DNA from: Eledone cirrhosa
Lineage: Eukaryota; Mollusca; Cephalopoda; Octopoda; Eledonidae
Direction: 5' to 3'
Assembly: GCA_964016885.1 (NCBI GenBank)
Contig: OZ024744.1
Span: forward strand, 116,989,425 to 117,053,424
Length of the DNA: 64,000 nt
Shown here: piece by piece, positions 1 through 11,640 of the stretch
Layout: each line of letters begins with the position of its first letter
Position numbering within the stretch: the first letter of the stretch is position 1
Translations under genes and position numbers: made by a program
Notes under the pieces: generated by a model
What the model saw: only the letters and a program-made list of their open reading frames with translations
What the model was told of the DNA's origin: nothing
Databases searched by the model: none

Positions 1-7
1 TCTCTCT

Positions 8-90
8 CATCCTGACATCATGTTAGCATGGGTTTGACAGGTCCTTCCCTGAATCTCTCCACTACTGACTTCCTTCTTCTCTCTCTCTCT
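8..90 (+). repeat. Reference 83-bp monomer
   Basis: This is the unit used here as reference. Blocks in order: a variable head CATCCTGACATCATG (8-22); a strongly conserved core TTAGCATGGGTTTGACAGG (23-41); a second conserved stretch TCCTTCCCTGAATCTCTCC (42-60); a variable hinge ACTACTGAC (61-69); and a pyrimidine tail made of TTCCTTCTTC and a (TC)n run (70-90). Most differences between units lie in the head, at the T/C just before TGACAGG, in CTTCCC versus CTTCTC, in the hinge, and in the (TC)n length. The phase of the unit is arbitrary; the biological start is not known. Confidence 0.95.
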
Positions 91-91
91 C
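69..91 (+). repeat. Pyrimidine tract with (TC)n microsatellite, representative
   Basis: A 23-bp uninterrupted pyrimidine run ends each unit and enters the C of the next CATCC. Its 3' half is a pure TC dinucleotide run and accounts for nearly all length variation. Short forms occur for example near 20,041, 24,551 and 32,041, and long forms near 5,300, 36,715 and 61,205. A few units carry an extra TTC (59,549; 59,639; 61,371) or a CTTTCT interruption (62,131; 62,219; 63,707). This pattern is what replication slippage inside a satellite would give. Confidence 0.9.
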
Positions 92-256
92 ATCCTGACA
101 TCATGTTAGCATGGGTCTGACAGGTCCTTCCCTGAATCTCTCCATTACTGACTTCCTTCTTCTCTCTCTCTCTCATCCTGACATCATGTTAGCATGGGTC
201 TGACAGGTCCTTCCCTGAATCTCTCCACTACTGACTTCCTTCTTCTCTCTCTCTCT

Positions 257-1810
257 CATCCTGACATCATGTTAGCATGGGTCTGACAGGTCCTTCCCTG
301 AATCTCTCCACTACTCAGTTCCTTCTTCTCTCTCTCTCTCTCATCCTGACAGCATGTTAGCATGGGTTTGACAGGTCCTTCCCTGAATCTCTCCACTACT
401 GACTTCCTTCTTCTCTCTCTCTCTAATCCTGACATCATGTTAGCATGGGTTTGACAGGTCCTTCCCTGAATCTCTCCACTACTGACTTCCTTCTTCTCTC
501 TCTCTCTCATCCTGACATCATGTTAGCATGGGTCTGACAGGTCCTTCCCTGAATCTCTCCACTACTTAGTTCCTTCTTCTCTCTCTCTCTCATCCTGACA
601 TCATGTTAGCATGGGTCTGACAGGTCCTTCTCTGAATCTCTCCACTACTGACTTCCTTCTTCTCTCTCTCTCTCATCCTGACATCATGTTAGCATGGGTT
701 TGACAGGTCCTTCCCTGAATCTCTCCACTACTGACTTCCTTCTTCTCTCTCTCTCTCATCCTGACATCATGTTAGCATGGGTTTGACAGGTCCTTCCCTG
801 AATCTCTCCACTACTGACTTCCTTCTTCTCTCTCTCTCTCATCCTGACATCATGTTAGCATGGGTCTGACAGGTCCTTCCCTGAATCTCTCCACTACTGA
901 CTTCCTTCTTCTCTCTCTCTCTCATCCTTACAGCATGTTAGCATGGGTTTGACAGGTCCTTCCCTGAATCTCTCCACTACTGACTTCCTTCTTCTCTCTC
1001 TCTCTCATCCTTACAGCATGTTAGCATGGGTTTGACAGGTCCTTCCCTGAATCTCTCCACTACTAACTTCCTTCTTCTCTCTCTCTCTCATCCTTACAGC
1101 ATGTTAGCATGGGTTTGACAGGTCCTTCCCTGAATCTCTCCACTACTGACTTCCTTCTTCTCTCTCTCTCTCATCCTTACAGCATGTTAGCATGGGTCTG
1201 ACAGGTCCTTCCCTGAATCTCTCCACTACTGACTTCCTTCTTCTCTCTCTCTCTCATCCTGACATCATGTTAGCATGGGTTTGACAGGTCCTTCCCTGAA
1301 TCTCTCCACTACTGACTTCCTTCTTCTCTCTCTCTCTCATCCTGACATCATGTTAGCATGGGTTTGACAGGTCCTTCCCTGAATCTCTCCACTACTTAGT
1401 TCCTTCTTCTCTCTTTCTCTCATCCTGACATCATGTTAGCATGGGTTTGACAGGTCCTTCCCTGAATCTCTCCACTACTGACTTCCTTCTTCTCTCTCTC
1501 TCTCATCCTGACATCATGTTAGCATGGGTTTGACAGGTCCTTCCCTGAATCTCTCCACTACTGACTTCCTTCTTCTCTCTCTCTCTCATCCTGACATCAT
1601 GTTAGCATGGGTTTGACAGGTCCTTCCCTGAATCTCTCCACTACTGACTTCCTTCTTCTCTCTCTCTCTCATCCTGACATCATGTTAGCATGGGTTTGAC
1701 AGGTCCTTCCCTGAATCTCTCCACTACTTAGTTCCTTCTTCTCTCTCTCTCTCATCCTGACATCATGTTAGCATGGGTTTGACAGGTCCTTCCCTGAATC
1801 TCTCCACTAC
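257..1810 (+). repeat. Higher-order copy 1, 2,237-bp offset
   Basis: The order of diagnostic variants here recurs 2,237 bp downstream. Anchors are CTCAG at 314 and 2551, CCTTCTCTG at 626 and 2863, the first of four consecutive CCTTACAGC units at 923 and 3160, and CTTAG at 1394/3631 and 1729/3966. Before 257 the copies differ by one CATTACT monomer. The copy carries its own changes, such as CTCTTTCTCT near 1411. Edges are approximate. Confidence 0.75.
1061..1099 (+). other. 3' splice-site-like motif, best example
   Basis: A perfect TACTAAC (1061-1067) is followed by a pyrimidine tract and CTTACAG ending at 1099; the branch-type A at 1066 is 33 nt from the AG. These are the three parts of a eukaryotic 3' splice site in the right order and spacing. 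Most units have TACTGAC in place of TACTAAC, and many end in CTTACAG or CTGACAG. No exon or donor of good quality is present (the nearest CAG|GT reads GTCCTT), so use in splicing is unproven. Confidence 0.5.
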
Positions 1811-2009
1811 TGACTTCCTTCTTCTCTCGCTCTCTCATCCTGACATCATTTTAGCATGGGTTTGACAGGTCCTTCCCTGAATCTCTCCACTACTGACTTC
1901 CTTCTTCTCTCTCTCTCTCATCCTGACATCATGTTAGCATGGGTCTGACAGGTCCTTCCCTGAATCTCTCCACTACTTAGTTCCTTCTTCTCTCTCTCTC
2001 TCATCCTGA

Positions 2010-3140
2010 CATCATGTTAGCATGGGTTTGACAGGTCCTTCCCTGAATCTCTCCACTACTCAGTTCCTTCTTCTCTCTCTCATCATGACAGCATGTTAGC
2101 ATGGGTCTGACAGGTCCTTCCCTGAATCTCTCCACTACTGACTTCCTTCTTCTCTCTCTCTCTCATCCTGACATCATGTTAGCATGGGTTTGACAGGTCC
2201 TTCCCTGAATCTCTCCACTACTGACTTCCTTCTTCTCTCTCTCTCTCATCCTGACATCATGTTAGCATGGGTCTGACAGGTCCTTCCCTGAATCTCTCCA
2301 TTACTGACTTCCTTCTTCTCTCTCTCTCTCATCCTGACATCATGTTAGCATGGGTCTGACAGGTCCTTCCCTGAATCTCTCCACTACTGACTTCCTTCTT
2401 CTCTCTCTCTCTCATCCTGACATCATGTTAGCATGGGTCTGACAGGTCCTTCCCTGAATCTCTCCATTACTGACTTCCTTCTTCTCTCTCTCTCATCCTG
2501 ACATCATGTTAGCATGGGTCTGACAGGTCCTTCCCTGAATCTCTCCACTACTCAGTTCCTTCTTCTCTCTCTCTCTCTCATCCTGACAGCATGTTAGCAT
2601 GGGTTTGACAGGTCCTTCCCTGAATCTCTCCACTACTGACTTCCTTCTTCTCTCTCTCTCTCATCCTGACATCATGTTAGCATGGGTCTGACAGGTCCTT
2701 CCCTGAATCACTCCACTACTGACTTCCTTCTTCTCTCTCTCTCTCATCCTGACATCATGTTAGCATGGGTTTGACAGGTCCTTCCCTGAATCTCTCCACT
2801 ACTGACTTCCTTCTTCTCTCTCTCTCTCATCCTGACATCATGTTAGCATGGGTCTGACAGGTCCTTCTCTGAATCTCTCCACTACTGACTTCCTTCTTCT
2901 CTCTCTCTCTCATCCTGACATCATGTTAGCATGGGTTTGACAGGTCCTTCCCTGAATCTCTCCACTACTGACTTCCTTCTTCTCTCTCTCTCTCATCCTG
3001 ACATCATGTTAGCATGGGTTTGACAGGTCCTTCCCTGAATCTCTCCACTACTGACTTCCTTCTTCTCTCTCTCTCTCATCCTGACATCATGTTAGCATGG
3101 GTCTGACAGGTCCTTCCCTGAATCTCTCCACTACTGACTT
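2010..3140 (+). repeat. Higher-order block repeated at 4,835-5,965
   Basis: Variant order matches 4,835-5,965 at an offset of 2,823-2,827 bp. Anchors: CATCATGACAGC at 2081 and 4904, AATCACTCC at 2706 and 5533, CCTTCTCTG at 2863 and 5690. The match ends where this copy has CCTTACAGC (3160) and the other has the rare CTAATCCTGAC (about 5988). The small drift of the offset comes from TC-length changes. Confidence 0.75.
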
Positions 3141-4050
3141 CCTTCTTCTCTCTCTCTCTCATCCTTACAGCATGTTAGCATGGGTTTGACAGGTCCTTCC
3201 CTGAATCTCTCCACTACTGACTTCCTTCTTCTCTCTCTCTCTCATCCTTACAGCATGTTAGCATGGGTTTGACAGGTCCTTCCCTGAATCTCTCCACTAC
3301 TGACTTCCTTCTTCTCTCTCTCTCTCATCCTTACAGCATGTTAGCATGGGTTTGACAGGTCCTTCCCTGAATCTCTCTACTACTGACTTCCTTCTTCTCT
3401 CTCTCTCTCATCCTTACAGCATGTTAGCATGGGTTTGACAGGTCCTTCCCTGAATCTCTCCACTACTGACTTCCTTCTTCTCTCTCTCTCTCATCCTGAC
3501 ATCATGTTAGCATGGGTTTGACAGGTCCTTCCCTGAATCTCTCCACTACTGACTTCCTTCTTCTCTCTCTCTCTCTCATCCTGACATCATGTTAGCATGG
3601 GTTTGACAGGTCCTTCCCTGAATCTCTCCACTACTTAGTTCCTTCTTCTCTCTCTCTCTCATCCTGACATCATGTTAGCATGGGTTTGACAGGTCCTTCC
3701 CTGAATCTCTCCACTACTGACTTCCTTCTTCTCTCTCTCTCTCATCCTGACATCATGTTAGCATGGGTTTGACAGGTCCTTCCCTGAATCTCTCCACTAC
3801 TGACTTCCTTCTTCTCTCTCTCTCTCATCCTGACATCATGTTAGCATGGGTCTGACAGGTCCTTCCCTGAATCTCTCCACTACTTAGTTCCTTCTTCTCT
3901 CTCTCTCTCATCCTGACATCATGTTAGCATGGGTTTGACAGGTCCTTCCCTGAATCTCTCCACTACTTAGTTCCTTCTTCTCTCTCTCTCTCATCCTGAC
4001 ATCATGTTAGCATGGGTTTGACAGGTCCTTCCCTGAATCTCTCCACTACT
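2494..4050 (+). repeat. Higher-order copy 2, 2,237-bp offset
   Basis: Downstream partner of the block at 257-1810, with the same bar code including four successive CCTTACAGC units starting at 3160. It overlaps other duplications (2,010-3,140 and the left end of the 7.7-kb unit), so it is a mosaic, not a clean unit. One unit has AATCACTCC at 2706, absent from copy 1 but present at 5533 and 13228. Confidence 0.7.
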
Positions 4051-7000
4051 GACTTCCTTCTTCTCTCTCTCTCTCATCCTGACATCATGTTAGCATGGGT
4101 TTGACAGGTCCTTCCCTGAATCTCTCCACTACGTAGTTCCTTCTTCTCTCTCTCTCTCATCCTGACATCATGTTAGCATGGGTTTGACAGGTCCTTCCTG
4201 AATCTCTCCACTACTGACTTCCTTCTTCTCTCTCTCTCTCATCCTGACATCATGTTAGCATGGGTTTGACAGGTCCTTCCCTGAATCTCTCCACTACTGA
4301 CTTCCTTCTTCTCTCTCTCTCTCATCCTGACATCATGTTAGCATGGGTTTGACAGGTCCTTCCCTGAATCTCTCCACTACTTAGTTCCTTCTTCTCTCTC
4401 TCTCTCATCCTGACATCATGTTAGCATGGGTTTGACAGGTCCTTCCCTGAATCTCTCCACTACTTAGTTCCTTCTTCTCTCTCTCTCTCATCCTGACATC
4501 ATGTTAGCATGGGTTTGACAGGTCCTTCTCTGAATCTCTCCACTACTCAGTTCCTTCTTCTCTCTCTCTCTCATCCTGACATCATGTTAGCATGGGTTTG
4601 ACAGGTCCTTCCCTGAATCTCTCCACTACTGACTTCCTTCTTCTCTCTCTCTCTCATCCTGACATCATGTTAGCATGGGTCTGACAGGTCCTTCCCTGAA
4701 TCTCTCCACTACTTAGTTCCTTCTTCTCTCTCTCTCTCATCCTGACATCATGTTAGCATGGGTTTGACAGGTCCTTCCCTGAATCTCTCCACTACTGGCT
4801 TCCTTCTTCTCTCTCTCTCTCATCCTGACATCATGTTAGCATGGGTTTGACAGGTCCTTCCCTGAATCTCTCCACTACTCAGTTCCTTCTTCTCTCTCTC
4901 TCTCATCATGACAGCATGTTAGCATGGGTCTGACAGGTCCTTCCCTGAATCTCTCCACTACTGACTTCCTTCTTCTCTCTCTCTCTCATCCTGACATCAT
5001 GTTAGCATGGGTTTGACAGGTCCTTCCCTGAATCTCTCCACTACTGACTTCCTTCTTCTCTCTCTCTCTCATCCTGACATCATGTTAGCATGGGTCTGAC
5101 AGGTCCTTCCCTGAATCTCTCCATTACTGACTTCCTTCTTCTCTCTCTCTCTCATCCTGACATCATGTTAGCATGGGTCTGACAGGTCCTTCCCTGAATC
5201 TCTCCACTACTGACTTCCTTCTTCTCTCTCTCTCTCATCCTGACATCATGTTAGCATGGGTCTGACAGGTCCTTCCCTGAATCTCTCCATTACTGACTTC
5301 CTTCTTCTCTCTCTCTCTCTCATCCTGACATCATGTTAGCATGGGTCTGACAGGTCCTTCCCTGAATCTCTCCACTACTCAGTTCCTTCTTCTCTCTCTC
5401 TCTCTCATCCTGACAGCATGTTAGCATGGGTTTGACAGGTCCTTCCCTGAATCTCTCCACTACTGACTTCCTTCTTCTCTCTCTCTCTCATCCTGACATC
5501 ATGTTAGCATGGGTCTGACAGGTCCTTCCCTGAATCACTCCACTACTGACTTCCTTCTTCTCTCTCTCTCTCATCCTGACATCATGTTAGCATGGGTTTG
5601 ACAGGTCCTTCCCTGAATCTCTCCACTACTGACTTCCTTCTTCTCTCTCTCTCTCATCCTGACATCATGTTAGCATGGGTCTGACAGGTCCTTCTCTGAA
5701 TCTCTCCACTACTGACTTCCTTCTTCTCTCTCTCTCTCTCATCCTGACATCATGTTAGCATGGGTTTGACAGGTCCTTCCCTGAATCTCTCCACTACTGA
5801 CTTCCTTCTTCTCTCTCTCTCTCATCCTGACATCATGTTAGCATGGGTTTGACAGGTCCTTCCCTGAATCTCTCCACTACTGACTTCCTTCTTCTCTCTC
5901 TCTCTCATCCTGACATCATGTTAGCATGGGTCTGACAGGTCCTTCCCTGAATCTCTCCACTACTGACTTCCTTCTTCTCTCTCTCTCTAATCCTGACATC
6001 ATGTTAGCATGGGTTTGACAGGTCCTTCCCTGAATCTCTCCACTACTGACTTCCTTCTTCTCTCTCTCTCTCATCCTGACATCATGTTAGCATGGGTCTG
6101 ACAGGTCCTTCCCTGAATCTCTCCACTACTTAGTTCCTTCTTCTCTCTCTCTCTCATCCTGACATCATGTTAGCATGGGTTTGACAGGTCCTTCCCTGAA
6201 TCTCTCCACTACTTAGTTCCTTCTTCTCTCTCTCTCTCATCCTGACATCATGTTAGCATGGGTTTGACAGGTCCTTCCCTGAATCTCTCCACTACTGACT
6301 TCCTTCTTCTCTCTCTCTCTCATCCTGACATCATGTTAGCATGGGTTTGACAGGTCCTTCCCTGAAACTCTCCACTACTTAGTTCCTTCTTCTCTCTCTC
6401 TCTCATCCTGACATCATGTTAGCATGGGTTTGACAGGTCCTTCCCTGAATCTCTCCACTACTGACTTCCTTCTTCTCTCTCTCTCTCATCCTGACATCAT
6501 GTTAGCATGGGTTTGACAGGTCCTTCCCTGAATCTCTCCACTACTGACTTCCTTCTTCTCTCTCTCTCTCATCCTGACATCATGTTAGCATGGGTTTGAC
6601 AGGTCCTTCCCTGAATCTCTCCACTACTTAGTTCCTTCTTCTCTCTCTCTCTCATCCTGACATCATGTTAGCATGGGTTTGACAGGTCCTTCCCTGAATC
6701 TCTCCACTACTGACTTCCTTCTTCTCTCTCTCTCTCATCCTGACATCATGTTAGCATGGGTTTGACAGGTCCTTCTCTGAATCTCTCCACTTCTCAGTTC
6801 CTTCTTCTCTCTCTCTCTCATCCTGACATCATGTTAGCATGGGTTTGACAGGTCCTTCCCTGAATCTCTCCACTACTGACTTCCTTCTTCTCTCTCTCTC
6901 TCATCCTGACATCATGTTAGCATGGGTCTGACAGGTCCTTCCCTGAATCTCTCCACTACTTAGTTCCTTCTTCTCTCTCTCTCTCATCCTGACATCATGT

Positions 7001-10000
7001 TAGCATGGGTTTGACAGGTCCTTCCCTGAATCTCTCCACTACTTAGTTCCTTCTTCTCTCTCTCTCTCATCCTGACATCATGTTAGCATGGGTTTGACAG
7101 GTCCTTCCCTGAATCTCTCCACTACTGACTTCCTTCTTCTCTCTCTCTCTCATCCTGACATCATCATAGCATGGGTTTGACAGGTCCTTCCCTGAATCTC
7201 TCCACTACTTAGTTCCTTCTTCTCTCTCTCTCATCCTGACATCATGTTAGCATGGGTTTGACAGGTCCTTCCCTGAATCTCTCCACTACTGACTTCCTTC
7301 TTCTCTCTCTCTCTCATCCTGACATCATGTTAGCATGGGTTTGACAGGTCCTTCCCTGAATCTCTCCACTACTGACTTCCTTCTCTCTCTCTCTCATCCT
7401 GACATCATGTTAGCATGGGTTTGACAGGTCCTTCCCTGAATCTCTCCACTACTGACTTCCTTCTTCTCTCTCTCTCTCATCCTTACAGCATGTTAGCATG
7501 GGTTTGACAGGTCCTTCCCTGAATCTCTCCACTACTGACTTCCTTCTTCTCTCTCTCTCTCATCCTTACAGCATGTTAGCATGGGTTTGACAGGTCCTTG
7601 CCTGAATCTCTCCACTACTGATTTCCTTCTTCTCTCTCTCATCCTGACATCATGTTAGCATGGGTTTGACAGGTCCTTCCCTGAATCTCTCCACTACTGA
7701 CTTCCTTCTTCTCTCTCTCTCTTATCCTGACATCATGTTAGCATGGGTCTGACAGGTCCTTCCCTGAATCTCTCCACTACTCAGTTCCTTCTTCTCTCTC
7801 TCTCTCATCCTTACAGCATGTTAGCATGGGTTTGACAGGTCCTTCCCTGAATCTCTCCACTACTGACTTCCTTCTTCTCTCTCTCTCTCATCCTCACATC
7901 ATGTTAGCATGGGTTTGACAGGTCCTTCCCTGAATCTCTCCACTACTCAGTTCCTTCTCTCTCTCTCATCCTGACATCATGTTAGCATGGGTTTGACAGG
8001 TCCTTCCCTGAATCTCTCCACTACTGACTTCCTTCTTCTCTCTCTCTCTCATCCTGACATCATGTTAGCATGGGTCTGACAGGTCCTTCCCTGAATCTCT
8101 CCACTACTCAGTTCCTTCTTCTCTCTCTCTCTCATCCTGACATCATGTTAGCATGGGTTTGACAGGTCCTTCCCTGAATCTCTCCACTACTGACTTCCTT
8201 CTGCTCTCTCTCATCCTGACATCATGTTAGCATGGGTTTGACAGGTCCTTCCCTGAATCTCTCCACTACTGACTTCCTTCTTCTCTCTCTCTCTCTCATC
8301 CTGACATCATGTTAGCATGGGTCTGACAGGTCCTTCCCTGAATCTCTCCACTACTCAGTTCCTTCTTCTCTCTCTCTCTCATCCTGACATCATGTTAGCA
8401 TGGGTTTGACAGGTCCTTCCCTGAATCTCTCCATTACTGACTTCCTTCTTCTCTCTCTCTCTCATCCTGACATCATGTTAGCATGGGTTTGACAGGTCCT
8501 TCCCTGAATCTCTCCATTACTGACTTCCTTCTTCTCTCTCTCTCTCATCCTGACATCATGTTAGCATGGGTTTGACAGGTCCTTCCCTGAATCTCTCCAC
8601 TACTGACTTCCTTCTTCTCTCTCTCTCTCATCCTGACATCATGTTAGCATGGGTTTGACAGGTCCTTCCCTGAATCTCTCCACTACTGACTTCCTTCTTC
8701 TCTCTCTCTCTCATCCTGACATCATGTTAGCATGGGTTTGACAGGTCCTTCCCTGAATCTCTCCACTACTGACTTCCTTCTTCTCTCTCTCTCTCATCCT
8801 GACATCATGTTAGCATGGGTTTGACAGGTCCTTCCCTGAATCTCTCCACTACTGACTTCCTTCTTCTCTCTCTCTCTCATCCTGACATCATGTTAGCATG
8901 GGTTTGACAGGTCCTTCCCTGAATCTCTCCACTACTGACTTCCTTCTTCTCTCTCTCTCTCATCCTGACATCATGTTAGCATGGGTTTGACAGGTCCTTC
9001 CCTGAATCTCTCCACTACTGACTTCCTTCTTCTCTCTCTCCCTCATCCTTACAGCATGTTAGCATGGGTCTGACAGGTCCTTCCCTGAATCTCTCCACTA
9101 CTGACTTCCTTCTTCTCTCTCTCTCTCATCCTGACAGCATGTTAGCATGGGTTTGACAGGTCCTTCCCTGAATCTCTCCACTACTGACTTCCTTCGTCTC
9201 TCTCTCTCTCATCCTTACAGCATGTTAGCATGGGTTTGACAGGTCCTTCCCTGAATCTCTCCACTACTCAGTTCCTTCTTCTCTCTCTCTCTCATCCTGA
9301 CATCATGTTAGCATGGGTTTGACAGGTCCTTCCCTGAATCTCTCCACTACTGACTTCCTTCTTCTCTCTCTCTCTCATCCTGACATCATGTTAGCATGGG
9401 TTTGACAGGTCCTTCCCTGAATCTCTCCACTACTGACTTCCTTCTTCTCTCTCTCTCTCATCCTGACATCATGTTAGCATGGGTTTGACAGGTCCTTCCC
9501 TGAATCTCTCCACTACTGACTTCCTTCTTCTCTCTCTCTCTCATCGTGACATCATGTTAGCATGGGTTTGACAGGTCCTTCCCTGAATCTCTCCACTACT
9601 GACTTCCTTCTTCTCTCTCTCTCTCATCCTGACAGCATGTTAGCATGGTTTTGACAGGTCCTTCTCTGAATCTCTCCACTACTTAGTTCCTTCTTCTCTC
9701 TCTCTCTCATCCTGACATCATGTTAGCATGGGTTTGACAGGTCCTTCCCTGAATCTCTCCACTACTTACTTCCTTCTTCTCTCTCTCTCTCATCCTGACA
9801 GCATGTTAGCATGGGTCTGACAGGTCCTTCTCTGAATATCTCCACTACTGACTTCCTTCTTCTCTCTCTCTCTCATCCTGACAGCATGTTAGCATGGGTT
9901 TGACAGGTCCTTCCCTGAATCTCTCCACTACTGACTTCCTTCTTCTCTCTCTCTCATCCTGACATCATGTTAGCATGGGTTTGACAGGTCCTTCCCTTAA

Positions 10001-11619
10001 TCTCTCCACTACTGACTTCCTTCTTCTCTCTCTCTCTCATCCTTACAGCATGTTAGCATGGGTTTGACAGGTCCTTCCCTGAATCTCTCCACTACTCAGT
10101 TCCTTCTCTCTCTCTCATCCTGACATCATGTTAGCATGGGTCTGACAGGTCCTTCCCTGAATCTCTCCACTACTCAGTTCCTTCTTCTCTCTCTCTCTCA
10201 TCCTGACATCATGTTAGCATGGGTTTGACAGGTCCTTCCCTGAATCTCTCCACTACTCAGTTCCTCCTTCTCTCTCTCTCTCATCCTGACATCATGTTAG
10301 CATGGGTCTGACAGGTCCTTCCCTGAATCTCTCCACTACTCAGTTCCTTCTTCTCTCTCTCTCTCATCCTGACATCATGTTAGCATGGGTTTGACAGGCC
10401 CTTCCCTGAATCTCTCCACTACTGTCTTCCTTCTTCTCTCTCTCTCTCATTATGACATCATGTTAGTATGGGTTTGACAGGTCCTTCCCTGAATCTCTCC
10501 ACTACTGACTTCCTTCTTCTCTCTCTCTCTCATCCTGACATCATGTTAGCATGGGTTTGACAGGTCCTTCCCTGAATCTCTCCACTACTCAGTTCCTTCT
10601 CTCTCTCTCATCCTGACATCATGTTAGCATGGGTTTGACAGGTCCTTCCCTGAATCTCTCCACTACTGACTTCCTTCTTCTCTCTCTCTCTCATCCTGAC
10701 ATCATGTTAGCATGGGTCTGACAGGTCCTTCCCCGAATCTCTCCACTACTCAGTTCCTTCTTCTCTCTCTCTCTCATCCTGACATCATGTTAGCATGGGT
10801 TTGACAGGCCCTTCCCTGAATCTCTCCACTACTGTCTTCCTTCTTCTCTCTCTCTCTCATCATGACATCATGTTAGTATGGGTTTGACAGGCCCTTCCCT
10901 GAATCTCTCCACTACTGTCTTCCTTCTTCTCTCTCTCTCTCATCCTGACATCATGTTAGCATGGGTTTGACAGGTCCTTCCCTGAATCTCTCCACTACTC
11001 AGTTCCTTCTCTCTCTCTCTCTCATCCTGACATCATGTTAGCATGGGTTTGACAGGTCCTTCCCTGAATCTCTCCACTACTGACTTCCTTCTTCTCTCTC
11101 TCTCTCATCCTGACATCATGTTAGCATGGGTTTGACAGGTCCTTCCCTGAATCTCTCCACTACTCAGTTCCTCCTTCTCTCTCTCTCTCATCCTGACATC
11201 ATGTTAGCATGGGTCTGACAGGTCCTTCCCTGAATCTCTCCACTACTCAGTTCCTTCTTCTCTCTCTCTCTCATCCTGACATCATGTTAGCATGGGTTTG
11301 ACAGGCCCTTCCCTGAATCTCTCCACTACTGTCTTCCTTCTTCTCTCTCTCTCTCTTCATGACATCATGTTAGCATGGGTTTGACAGGTCCTTCCCTGAA
11401 TCTCTCCACTACTGACTTCCTTCTTCTCTCTCTCTCTCTCATCCTGACATCATGTTAGCATGGGTTTGACAGGTCCTTCCCTGAATCTCTCCACTACTGA
11501 CTTCCTTCTTCTCTCTCTCTCATCCTGACATCATGTTAGCATGGGTCTGACAGGTCCTTCCCTGAATCTCTCCACTACTGACTTCCTTCTTCTCTCTCTC
11601 TCTCATCCTCACATCATGT
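3925..11619 (+). repeat. 7,695-bp higher-order unit, copy 1
   Basis: The sequence beginning near 3,925 recurs from about 11,620. Rare variants set the offset at exactly 7,695 bp: CCACTACGTA at 4126 and 11821, the TGGCT hinge at 4797 and 12492, CATCATGACAGC at 4904 and 12599, AATCACTCC at 5533 and 13228. Because the second copy starts where the first ends, this is a tandem unit of about 93 monomers. Its right part (7,440-11,640) is related to the 5.45-kb unit far downstream. Confidence 0.8.
4835..5965 (+). repeat. Second copy of the 2,010-3,140 block
   Basis: Same monomer order as 2,010-3,140, and it recurs again 7,695 bp further on (AATCACTCC at 5533 and 13228; CATCATGACAGC at 4904 and 12599). 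At least three copies of this block therefore exist in the first 14 kb, joined by two different duplication lengths. Confidence 0.75.
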
Positions 11620-11640
11620 TAGCATGGGTTTGACAGGTCC
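7440..11640 (+). repeat. Diverged relative of the 5.45-kb unit
   Basis: Rare variants here recur in the same order about 41 kb downstream: CTTATCC at 7721 and 48992, CTTCTGCTC with TGCTC at 8202 and 49473, CCCTCATCCTTAC at 9041 and 50310, CTGAATATC at 9831 and 51183, TATGACATCATGTTAGTATG at 10451 and 51803, CTTCATGAC at 11355 and 53290. The offset grows from 41,271 to 41,352 and then 41,935, showing one and then about seven monomers more in the downstream copy. It is the oldest recognisable long duplication in the window. Confidence 0.8.

Noticed and set aside
8..35. Functional hairpin from the near-palindromic CATGTTAGCATG in each monomer
   Set aside because: The arms are four to five bases with a short loop, too small to call a structured RNA or cruciform, and there is no compensatory change between units.
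23..50. Pol III A and B boxes (tRNA-derived SINE origin)
   Set aside because: TAGCATGGG and GGTTTGACAGG have slight resemblance to A and B boxes, but they overlap, lack the required spacing, and the B-box end does not fit. No A-rich tail or target-site duplications are visible.
256..510. 84-codon open reading frame on the minus strand, rich in Arg-Glu
   Set aside because: It spans three monomers. Since 83 leaves remainder 2 on division by 3, the frame passes through all three phases and closes on the TGA of ATGA in the head. Its Arg/Glu repeats are only translated (GA)n. The same arrangement occurs in many places with small changes, and nothing suggests coding.
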